Shown here piece by piece: positions 46,901 to 56,221 of a stretch of DNA of 64,000 bases. A model generated the notes under the pieces. The model was given only the letters and a program-made list of their open reading frames with translations. It made no database searches and had not been told where the DNA came from. The translations under genes were made by a program, and so were the position numbers. Source of the stretch: Coriaria nepalensis (taxonomy: Eukaryota > Streptophyta > Magnoliopsida > Cucurbitales > Coriariaceae); the NCBI GenBank assembly GCA_027186245.1, contig CP114489.1, forward strand, positions 69,501 to 133,500, in the 5' to 3' direction. How positions within the stretch are numbered: the stretch's first letter is position 1; each line of letters begins with the position of its first letter.

Positions 46901-48827
46901 ATCTTAGAGCTCGTTTGGGAGTGTTTATTAAACAGTCAAAGCTACTGTTTGACCAAAAAAAAAATTAGTGCTTATTTTTAGCTTATTTTTATCAAACTAA
47001 TGCTTATCAAAATAAGCACATTTTGAGCACTTATAAGCACATTTTTACTCACAAGTCACTTAATTCTTACAAGCATATATTTTGAACCACTCTCAAATGA
47101 GCAGAAATATTAGAACCTGTTGATCTAAGCTCGAGACCTCCTATTCTAAAAAAATTATTTATTTTTTGTTGGGGTAAAAGTCTAATTGTTATAAACTTGG
47201 GGATAAAAATTTAATAAAGTTGAGATTTAAAAACACAAAAATCATTTTAGGAATATGCTGCCAAACAGTTCCTTAGATTCCTGTTTTATGATATTAAAAA
47301 GCTCCAATTTACTGGATGGTCCGACCCCATGGCATCTCTCATCTGTTTATTTGTTTCTCCTGCTAATTGTCTTTTCTACATATTGAAGGTTTTTCTAACA
47401 TTAAAGATTTTCTACATATTGAAGTATCCCATTTTCTCATCATATGGTTTAGTTTCTCTTTGCCACCTAAAGATTTTTGTTTTTCCTTCTTTGTGCTGAA
47501 ACAGTTAGTGACCCTGGAAGATGTCGTGGAGGAAATTGTCGGTGAAATATTTGATGAAAATGATTCGAAGGTAAAGCTAAATGAGACAAATTTTTTGGCT
47601 TGTGTGATGATATCGAATTCCATTTACTTCAGTGTATTAGTATATTCATAATCAATCTTATTATGGTGGTAGAAACCAGGAGGATGTTTTCACTCATCAT
47701 TAGAGGCTGCCTTTGTTCAGTGAAAAAAATCATGAAATATTAGTTTCACTGAACTTATTTAGATATTTAGGATATGAACTCTGGTGCAACTAGGGGTTGA
47801 TACTTTGATTTGCATGATGACTGTGATTCAGTATGTGTTTCTGCAATGTTGTTTGTAATAGGAGGAAATCCAGAAGAAAACTGGCTACATTGTGATGCGA
47901 GCAGAGGGAGTCTATGATGTGGATGCAAACACATCAATCGATCAGCTTTCTGAAGATCTTAACATAAAAATGCCAGAGGTATGCCAGAATTTAAGCATTT
48001 AGCTAGCAATTCACGGTCAAACAACTATCTTCCCCGTTGGTTTAGATACCTATATTGTAGGCAGTGAAGGTAAAGTGAATTTGATAAAATCTATGTTTTC
48101 TCTCCTCATGTTCAATCACCTTGTATTCACCTGATGTGTTACAGGGTCACCAGTATGAGACCGTGTCGGGATTTATCTGTGAGGCTTTTGGATACATCCC
48201 AAGGACTGGAGAGAGCATTAAAGTAGTCCTTGAGAAGGAAAATGAAGAAGAGAATGATGGGGCCAACTCTGATAACCAGAACCAGAAGGAAAAACATCTG
48301 GTTTTTAGACTGGAGGTATGATTTCTATCATTTTGCTTCATTTGGTTCTTTTGGAGAACGACCACAAGTTATTGTATAGTAATTTATTTCTTATTTGTTT
48401 AATTTTGGTCAAGTTATTATTTTTGTTATCTTCTAACAGTTAATACTCTGCTTCATAGCCTTCTACCATTCTGTGGGAAGTTTGCTACGTGTGTACACTT
48501 TTATATATAGCATACAAACTGTAAATGGGAAGTTTGTTGACTTTTCTCTCTAGTTGTAATTCAGGATATCTGTCTTTGGTGCAGATACTAGCTGGAAATG
48601 CTAGAAAGGTCAGTGCTGTGCGAATTGAAAAGATAGATGATGAGGCAATGTTAGGGAGCAAAGAAGTGGCACGCTTGGTTCCCAAAATCATGAAGAGGAA
48701 ATGGAGCAGTGATGAAGACTCGGATGCTGCAGAAAGTGATGAGGATTCATTGGCAAAGAAACCACCTAACGAGATTGCGAGTGAGCATCTAGATGATAAT
48801 GATAGCACAACTAGCTATTACTTATAA
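43948..48827 (+). CDS. Chloroplast DUF21 (CNNM-like) and CBS domain protein, MGR8/MGR9 type
   Basis: Fourteen exons (43948-44523, 44773-44870, 44955-45048, 45238-45315, 45465-45568, 45711-45792, 46038-46177, 46275-46353, 46466-46529, 46651-46742, 47505-47570, 47862-47978, 48145-48315, 48585-48827) give 667 residues. A chloroplast transit region precedes the DUF21/CNNM membrane domain (GLSAFFSMAETSITTL, LLLTELTPKSIAVHNA). Two CBS repeats follow (REVMTPLVDVVAIDASATL, VHMAVVLNEYGGTVGLVT LEDVVEEIVGEI), then a CorC/HlyC transporter-associated domain and an acidic tail. The Arabidopsis relatives At3g13070 and At1g55930 are implicated in Mg2+ supply to chloroplasts. Intron 10 holds a MITE. The start is ATG 43948; a TTG two codons upstream is not a start. 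Confidence 0.92.
46909..47271. mobile_element. MITE (hAT-like) in intron 10 of the DUF21/CBS gene
   Basis: The 363-bp insert begins GCTCGTTTGGGAGTG and ends TGCTGCCAAACAGTTC, so TTTGG and CCAAA ends are inverted. CTTAGA flanks both sides (46903-46908 and 47272-47277). The interior is rich in AAGCAC and GTGCTT-like self-complementary motifs. Non-autonomous hAT elements of plants often start GCTCGTTTGG, but they normally give 8-bp duplications, and only six bases match here. Confidence 0.6.
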
Positions 48828-48935
48828 AGGCTCGATTTTGTTTTCTCATCCTTACAATTCCATAGATGAGGTAAAAGAAGATAAAAGACTGATGTGCCAC
48901 GTGAAAGCAAGTGGTAACTGACATTGTAAATCCTT

Positions 48936-49295
48936 TCACAGATGAAGTCGAGTGTCAACTTTTGATTCATTTAACTTGTTTGCTTTTTGAATAGCTATAT
49001 CCGCTGCCCATGATTTTAATAAGATCGGAGTCTCAGTCCTTTGAAGACTACAATGTTGAATTTGCAAGCTTGGTTGGAGAGAGCAAGAGACATGGAGTGG
49101 GGCCCCGAGTCCTGGAGTCGGTTCTGAATGCAAAAGCAATTGAGTTGGCTCCAAGAATGTGGCTGCTTTGATGCATTCTGACTTGGATAACTGGCCCAAT
49201 AGCTTCCTCTGCTCTCTGGACTCCTTAGCTCTTTGCAATTGTTTGAATCTTTCTTGCAGCAGGACAAAGGAAGAAGTAGAAACGGTGGCACCCAT
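48936..49295 (-). CDS. Small putative plant protein, function unknown
   Basis: A 119-codon single-exon frame. It begins MGATVSTSSFVLLQERFKQL and continues with a basic, helix-prone stretch (QRAKESREQRKLLGQL), then a variable middle and an end KVDTRLHL. The amphipathic QERFKQLQR start looks like a real protein rather than a shadow, and I have a weak memory of short plant proteins of this shape. A TATA box lies at the right distance upstream. A longer frame on the same strand (49663-49016) overlaps and has no such pattern; I rejected it. Confidence 0.45.
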   Translation of the reverse strand: MGATVSTSSFVLLQERFKQLQRAKESREQRKLLGQLSKSECIKAATFLEPTQLLLHSEPTPGLGAPLHVSCSLQPSLQIQHCSLQRTETPILLKSWAADIAIQKANKLNESKVDTRLHL

Positions 49296-49357
49296 TTAGA
49301 CACAGCCGTAATTTGCCAAGGAGACCAATCAGAATGCTGTCTTAGGGTGGCAGGTCT

Positions 49358-49368
49358 CATATATATAG
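49358..49368 (-). promoter_or_regulatory. TATA box before the small minus-strand frame
   Basis: The minus strand reads CTATATATATG about 65 bp upstream of the ATG at 49295, a normal plant core-promoter spacing. Confidence 0.45.
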
Positions 49369-49783
49369 GACATGGATATGTTTTCTGTATAATACTATTA
49401 AACATAATAGTCCAATTAGAAGACTGAGCATGGAAAAGGTGAAAAGGAAGAATCGGCAGTGGTGATGCATAGTCCAAGAAGAAAACTGTTACTTGAATAA
49501 TGTGAATTTGGTTGGAGGGTGTGAAAGAGGGTGAGTTGGAACACTTGTAGGAAAAGGGTGGGATAAAAAAATCTAACAGGGAAGCAGAGGTTAGCTGTTT
49601 GGGAGGGATTTGTTTGAACTTGAAAGGGGAATATAAAATTAGCATTACTGTTTCTACTTTCAATGTGTACCCGATTCTTCAAGCTGGGTGGGTGCCTTGG
49701 GCTTTGCATTCATTTTGTCATTATTTTTGTACCCTTTGAAACACTCTTAGAAAGTAGTTAAATCCTGCATGCAAAACGGTAAT

Positions 49784-49931
49784 CTGTCTCTCTTTGTTAC
49801 TCGAATGTATTAAGTAAAATAGAGATTCATCAAACAAAAAGGCATAATCCCCTGTCTGTCTGTCTGTCTCTCTTTGTTACTCGAATGTATTAAGTAAAAT
49901 AGAGATTCATCAAACAAAAAGGCATAATCCC

Positions 49932-49943
<12 letters not shown>
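49784..49943. repeat. Perfect 80-bp tandem duplication
   Basis: The unit starting CTGTCTCTCTTTGTTACTCG is present twice head to tail (49784-49863 and 49864-49943) with no difference seen. Each copy ends in a TGTC run, and a CT run follows. Slippage between the TGTC/TCTC runs is the likely origin, and the identity means it is recent. Confidence 0.92.
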
Positions 49944-49962
<19 letters not shown>

Positions 49963-50524
49963 CACTGAGAGGCAGAGTCCTGTCTGTCTTAAATAAAGAT
50001 GGACCTTAAATATTGATAGGAGATAATTTTATGCGGGTATGCCTTCACGTCTCTTCTTGTTGGATGCTTCCTATTTGACATCGTACTTCCATTGGTAACA
50101 TCTGTGAATCGAATAACAAAGGCAACGTAGGGGGAAGAGAACGACAGAACGCGAATTGTAATAAGCAAATTTTTGCCCACCTTCTTCCATTCAGCTACAA
50201 GTTATAAAAAATAAAAAATAAAAATAAAAAAATAAAAAAAAAGAAACAAAATTGTAGGAGAATGAAAACTCAACAAAATGATCGGTCGTTTTGTATTCAA
50301 TACAATATATGCTACAAATGGGATCTGCAACCTAGTTTGTTAAAGCCATGGTAACAAACCGAATGAGCACGGCATCTTCTTGGAAATGTAGAAAATGAAA
50401 GAAAGTAATGAAGAAGAAGAATGAAGCAAATCCAGTAATAGAGCGGCTGCGACAAAGACCGTGTCTGATCAGGCAGCCTTAGCGGCTTAGATGGTAATTC
50501 ACCGGAGAAGTCCATAAATGACAT

Positions 50525-51172
50525 TCACATGATGGTACATGGTGGGGGGTTAGAATCATAAACGACTTGGCAATATTGTGGCTGGGGATAATAGTAATTA
50601 TAATAAGGAGGTGGAGGTTGACAACAGCAAGATGGTGTTGGCTGCTTTCCTTCTTCAGTCTCTTTGCCTTTTTCATTTTCCTTCTTATCACCTTCTTCTT
50701 TCTTCTTCTTATCATCCTCTTCTTTCTTTTTCTTATTACTATTCTCAGGTTTTACTTCTTCTAGGCTTACTAAGCATGCAAACCCAACCTTTTTCCTCAA
50801 AGTTCTGGTCAAAGAGGCTGCATCAACTCCGTCACCGATCACCATCACTTGATCCTTCTCCTTCCCTCCAAATGCCACTGATTCCACCCCTTTATAGTCG
50901 CAACCCAAAACCACATTAGAAAAATGAAAAAAAAAAAAAGAAGTCACTCTGTCATAGAAAAATGGGATATATCAGACATGGAACTTTGATACGGACCATC
51001 TACAGTAGCAGCTATCTGGAATGCTTTGGACCTGCATTTGTCACAATCCAACACCTGAATCACTATCTTTTTCTACACCATCAAACCAAACAATCTGTCA
51101 CAATCAAGAAAACATTGATAAAATTGTTCTTTTTTCACGTGTCTGGATGTGCAGAAGATCACTTACCTTCAT
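50525..51172 (-). CDS. Heavy-metal-associated isoprenylated plant protein (HIPP)
   Basis: Three exons on the minus strand: 51172-51167 (only ATG AAG), 51072-50997 and 50889-50525, giving 148 residues. The protein starts MKKIVIQVLDCDKCRSKAFQ, an HMA fold with a CDKC metal-binding pair, then GVESVAFGGKEKDQVMVIGD. A Lys/Glu-rich linker and a Pro/Tyr/Cys-rich tail follow, ending CTIM, a CaaX box for isoprenylation. HIPPs bind metals such as Cu, Zn or Cd and attach to membranes. The six-base first exon is supported by GTAAGT after AAG and by the MKK start usual in the family. The open frame starting at 50947 is not the true start. Confidence 0.88.
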
Positions 51173-51699
51173 GCGTTCTGGAAAGAAACAGGGGCGTGGG
51201 ATTTCCAAGAAAATCTAAGCATAAAGTCGTGCAATCCCAGGATGGAAAGACTTGGGTCTATAAATACTTGAACGTTGACTCAATAGAGCCTCTTACAGCC
51301 TCCCTCATCTCCATTTGTAATTGTTTATGGAATTTAAAGGGTGTGTTGGAGATCCACTCTGTATGGTTCAATCACAGAAAATGGCATACTTTTATTTTAT
51401 ATATATTAATATTAATTTGTTTATTTCTATCTAAAAACCGATGTAGCTTATGATTCCTTTTGTAACAAGTCAATCGTTAGAATGATAACAAGTCAATCAT
51501 AAAACAATCAGGAGAAGCTAACTATATTTAATGCTCAACTACTACACCTGGAAAGATATTGTAGAGTAGCAGCTGCCTCGTCTTCATCATGTTCATCAAA
51601 AGTCAGCTATTACTTTGAAGTTTCAAACTTTCAATCCATCTCTGCAAGATTTTCAAAACAAATCTCTAGAATGAAGAAGAGGGACAATACGTATTGCAT

Positions 51700-52277
51700 T
51701 AGGTGTAAGATTGTATATTATTCAGTCTCTGTCACTCTTCTAGTTACATAGCAAATACAAATAGTAAACAAAAATTAAAAATAATACTTTATTGAGCCTA
51801 ACATGAAGAGATTTGAGCCAGAAAATTTAATCTTGACATCAACTAGACTTCTGGACACTTACAATCAAACAATCACAACAACATGAATTTCCCGAAAATC
51901 TGGAAATTCGCCATCTACCTCCACAAACACTGTCAAGGACTTCAAAAATACCAAAATCTGCTCCAGATTCAATTGGACTTCACTTGATGCTTCAATAACA
52001 TGCTAACAACATTTCAAACTTGCTCCAAACCATAAACTAGTCGTTGGAACCGGATTAAACAGAATCATCCTTCAACACCGGACAAAAACCAGTAGACACA
52101 AACGAGGCTCTATCTGAACTTCTAATAAACCAAATCACATGAAACTTGTTCCTACAAGTTTTTAATTTTCTAAGCTTTCTTTTGGCAGGAGAGTCAGCCC
52201 AAAAAGTTGATCCAAACAAAAAGTCAACAATTTTGGATCATGCTTGATCATGAGCAATTGGATCACTTACTCAAACA
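51700..52277 (+). mobile_element. Divergent relative of the 650-bp element (copy B)
   Basis: The right part (52210-52277), TGATCCAAACAAAAAGTCAA, then TTTTGGATCAT and GAGCAATTGGATCA, ending TCAAACA, matches 41660-41727 closely. GACACTTACAATCAA at 51854 also matches about 41308. The left end could not be set; a starting TG with matching duplication was not found. Confidence 0.6.
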
Positions 52278-52377
52278 ATTTCAAGTCTCATCTGAACTTT
52301 TAAAAGTCTAAATTTAGTCCTTACAGCAAAGATTGAACTCACGAAACATAAACTGATAAGCAGTTGCATCTTCTTCG

Positions 52378-52997
52378 TGTTTGGAGAAAAAAGTTGACTT
52401 TTTGTTGTCATGATTTTTGGCATTGACTCTTATTCCATTAGCTTCCCTACAACAATTGAAACTTTTAGGAACAATTTTCGCTCAAATCGGATCAAAGAAA
52501 CTCAAGTTAGATCCCAATTTGTGTTTTCTGTTTTTGACTGTTGCTGTGGGTGGCAAAACAGAGTTGGGCAGCCTCAACGGCTAATTTTGTGTTCAAGAAA
52601 GTTTGATATGTTGATTAAAGTATGTTGAAGCTTCTGGTGGAGTTCAGAAAGCTTTGGAATCAGTTTTTACCTTTTTTGGTCAAGAATAGCTTGGTTGGCG
52701 ACCTTTTCCAGTTTTTCTGATTTTTATGTACTCTTTCTATTTTTGATCGAAAGTAGTGTAGGTACAGTGATTGTAAGTGTTGCTTCTTATTATTATGTGG
52801 CCATTTAATGGTTAACTATTCATTTTACCTTGTTTCATCTTTGTTTATATATTTAGACTCTTGTTTTTTGCTAATGAAATCAGATTGAAATTTTTACAGA
52901 AAAGTGTTGTTGTTCATTGTTTCCTTTTGCTCATTCACAAATCTGTTCTTGAGGAAGTAGAGAGCAAGTCTTGAATCTTGTCTTTCATTTTCCAACA
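52378..52997 (-). mobile_element. Inverted relative of the 650-bp element (copy C, 620 bp)
   Basis: The plus strand begins TGTTTGGAG and ends TTTCCAACA, and CTTCG flanks both sides (52373-52377 and 52998-53002). Reverse-complemented, it resembles the element at 41078 along its length (GTTGACTTTTTGTT, GATTGTAAGTGT, CTGTTCTTGAGG). On the minus strand it starts TGTTGGAAAATG like a copia LTR and has CTAAATATATAAACA as a TATA box near 52850. It is probably a solo LTR. Confidence 0.75.
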
Positions 52998-53313
52998 CTT
53001 CGTGTACTTAAGCAAGTTTAAGTGTTTGACTGATTGCAAATTTGCAGTTGCATTCAGTTCAATGAAAACCTAACACAGTAACGCACAACATTGGCACTCC
53101 ACAAAAGAAAACACATTACCTTTGATGATCGATCTTTCATGTTAAAACATTTGAATTTAAGACGAAGTCCATCGCTTTCATATAGCACACAAATCAATTT
53201 TCGAAATGGAAAAAATAATACAACTGATACAAATAAAAGCAGATGATTTCAGAACGAGATTTTCGCATCTTCCCGACGTATACGAGAGCAAAGCATTACT
53301 CTTGATTCTGGAA

Positions 53314-54600
53314 TTAGTATTGTGGAAGAGAACATTCAGCAGGCAACTTCCCATTAAATCTCAAAATATCCTTGCAGTAGTCATATATCATGGAGTTATT
53401 CCTGACCCATTGCAGGTGACCTTGCTGAGCAAAATTCAACCGACTATATCTGGGATTAGTCCACCAGTTGGCTGGAGTTTTGGCAGCACATTCCTTGATG
53501 CTTATGGGTCCTTTCCATTTGCAAGCTCTCGCCCTGAAACGGCGATAAGTAGCTCTGAAGGGCGAGAAGGACCAGTCGATCTTAATACGACCACCTTGAG
53601 TCGCCCAGTTATCTGCATTCCATAAGCTCGAGTACACCCTCATTCCTTGCTTGTTCGTGAAAGCAATCCCCTTGCTTTCATAGTTCCTGAATACTCTAAT
53701 CGGTATGCTATCGATAAACCATCTGCAAGTATATACATACGCGGTGATGTAATTTTATCTGTAGCTTTGGAGATTTTAATTGGTTCTAATTGAAATAATG
53801 AAAAAAAAAAAAAAACAAGTAGATGGAAAAGGAAAAGAAGAAAACTGACACAACTGCTGAGGGGTTCCAATGGATGGTGTAGTTGTGGTAACCAGAAGTT
53901 GGGTCAAACCAGGGCTTAAACTGCTGCTCTCTGTTTCCCACTCCCTGTGTGAAGATGTTTGTATGGATTGTGTATGGTTGCCCCGTCTGGTTTCCTAAGA
54001 ACTCGAAGTCTATCTCGTCATGCTTGGGGCCAGTTGCCGATAGCTGCAATGTATTTTTGATCATGCAGAGATTTTAACCTTTTCGGTTCGAAATAATAAT
54101 GATGTAACAGACAATTAAACATTACTTCTCAAAAAAAAAAAAAAAAAGCAGACAATTAAACATTGCTGGTTATACTGACAAAAAGAGAAAAGTGTTGACA
54201 GAAATAGAAACTTTACATAGTAGGCAGTGACTGTTCCAGCAGAGTTTCCGGGCACCAATTTGATTAGCATTTCAATGCTTCCAAACAAGAAGGATTGCTT
54301 TGATTGAATACCAGAGCCTGACCATCAGAACAGCAGCAGTCATGCAAAAGTCTTAACAAGAAGCCATTTAGAATATTTACAGGATCAGTTATGAATATGA
54401 TATCAAATAAGTATTGCATATGTACCTGAGAACTGATCCAAACCAAGTTGAAGATCATCACCATTGCCCGAGATCGAGCAATGATCAGCACCCCAGTTAA
54501 AATAAGTGCTCTTCACAAAGTTGGCATCGACTCTATTTGGATACATTAATACAACTGAAAACATGAAGAGGGCTGTCAAGAAAGCTTGTAATGTCTCCAT
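53314..54600 (-). CDS. Xyloglucan endotransglucosylase/hydrolase (XTH)
   Basis: Four exons on the minus strand (54600-54426, 54317-54217, 54043-53850, 53722-53314) give 292 residues. A signal peptide ([19 protein letters not shown]) precedes the GH16 fold. The catalytic motif [10 protein letters not shown] (about residue 100) is intact and followed by NQTG, the usual N-glycosylation site. The C-terminal XET domain has Cys residues and [18 protein letters not shown]. The enzyme cuts and rejoins xyloglucan in the wall. It looks closest to the XTH1/2/3 group, but that rests on memory. An upstream in-frame ATG (54678) was rejected because it would bury the signal peptide. Confidence 0.92.
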
Positions 54601-54693
54601 TTCAGGAATCACAAGGTCAGGACTAGAAGTCCTATTGAGTTGCAGTGTAAAACTAGTGGGTGGGATTGAGTTTTTCATCCATCACTCGATGCC

Positions 54694-54701
54694 TTTATAT
54701 A
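54694..54701 (-). promoter_or_regulatory. TATA box of the XTH gene
   Basis: The minus strand reads GTATATAAAGGC about 95 bp upstream of the ATG at 54600. Confidence 0.6.
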
Positions 54702-56221
54702 CGTTTGTCAGCTTAAAATATTCCCCTCTGACCTCGTCATAAAAGAATGCATTAATTAAAGAAGACAAATCAACAAAAAAAAACCATCTTTTTTGGGTGG
54801 GGTGTTTATTGAGGCTATGTATGTATGGCTTAGCTGGGACACGGTACTAGGTAGACGTAGAAGGGTGCGTGCTTGAGACTAATAGTGGTTGTAGTGTTTA
54901 GAAAGAGAAGTGGACTGCTTTGGGAAGATATTACAGAGCATCAAAACAGGGAGTGTAGTATATTACCAAGTATTCACGTTCTAGTTCTAGTTCTACACAC
55001 AGGGCACAGGACACAGGACACAGGACACAGGACACAGGACACAGGACACAGGACACAGGACGTGCACACACCATCATCTCAAGACGTAACCCCCACAATC
55101 TAGATTCATTGTAAACAAAAGAACAGAAATATGTTATTTATATTATCGAAATTGTATTTTCATCTTTTTCCAACTTTTTTATTTTTGAAAAGAAAAAACC
55201 CGTAATATCGTACATTCTATTATTTTCCGATTTGTTATACAAGTCGAGATAATCTGATACGAAATCAAACAATTGGAGAAAAGAGAAGAGGGTATCTAAA
55301 ACAGAGAAACAAGCATGACAAGATGTGGTAAATCTGAAAGCACACTCGAATAACACTTGAAATAGCATGTCTATACGAGTTAGAGATGAGACAAAATTGA
55401 TTCTATGCTATGTTAAGTATCTCAATAATATATATACAATATACAAATTTTGTATAAGTTCAAATTTTTAAGACAATTATTATTATAACATAATATTAGA
55501 GCTGAGATCTCGAGTTCAAATCACGGTTATTTCTCTCTTTATTGTTTTTGTATATGATATGCGACTTTATTTTTCATTTGTTTGCATCAGCAACTCATAT
55601 TGTTATGAATTTGCAAGGGAAAATCTTAAGAGTTTTAATAATAGATAACATAATTAAGCTCATTTCCTATAAATACAATCTTTTAAGACAATCGATAACT
55701 TAATCAGCAACTAATCCAGTTTACCCTACTTCACCTGTTAGCTACATATGTAATGTAAAAAAATGTAAAAAATGCATTCGCAGAATTACAAAACTTCTAA
55801 TAACAGCAGCTTCATCCTTGGGATAATGGACCGCAAGTTACAAAACTTCCCCAAAATCATAGCTTGATCCTTCAAATTTTCTTCTTGATCAGTCATGAAT
55901 AACGACAAACCTATAGAATTATGCAGTAAAAGTTAGCAGATATAAAACATCACCAACCAGAAATACCAACCATAAAAGTCAACGTACCTGATCCTCTTCT
56001 TCCTTTTCAATCATCAGCAACCAGTGCATACTTTAATTAGTCTCCTCTCCATGGCTTCAACCCGGAATATAATAATTTTTATCGTGTACACAAAATCTGG
56101 AGCAGTTTCTGCACAAATTATGGCACTAAAATTGACCAGTAATAGATTCATTAGAGGCTGATTTAATGCCAAGTTAAAGATATTGCTTGAACCAAACGTT
56201 TCTTCAATAGAGGGCTATACG
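54702..56221. other. Intergenic, no gene seen
   Basis: AT-rich sequence between the XTH promoter and the 3' end of mTERF9. Only the 7-base minisatellite at 55002-55062 stands out. Frames at 54873 and 55138 are unremarkable. Confidence 0.5.
55002..55062. repeat. Seven-base minisatellite GGACACA
   Basis: About eight and a half nearly perfect head-to-tail copies of GGACACA, the first reading GGGCACA. Period seven is unusual for a simple dinucleotide-type microsatellite. Confidence 0.92.

Larger units (their letters stand above)
49296..50524. other. Intergenic with a tandem duplication
   Basis: Besides the TATA box and the 80-bp duplication listed separately, there is a run of AAATAAAA units at 50206-50245. 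No other gene was seen. The minus-strand frame at 50479-50715 is a shadow of the HIPP gene. Confidence 0.5.
51173..53313. other. Intergenic holding two LTR-like elements
   Basis: Apart from the elements listed at 51.7-52.3 and 52.4-53.0 kb, there is a TATTTATA box (51258-51266) that could serve the HIPP gene on the minus strand. The frames seen here (50962-51453, 52410-52628, 53206-53625) have no family resemblance; the last overlaps the XTH exon antisense. Confidence 0.5.

Noticed and set aside
49016..49663. A 215-codon open frame on the minus strand
   Set aside because: It has no recognisable domain, irregular composition and overlaps the better small frame at 48936-49295 and its TATA box.
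49989..50180. Possible small gene in the intergenic region
   Set aside because: Only 63 codons, no motif, no promoter signal.
53206..53625. A 139-codon frame on the plus strand
   Set aside because: It is antisense to the last XTH exon, which carries the conserved C-terminal domain.
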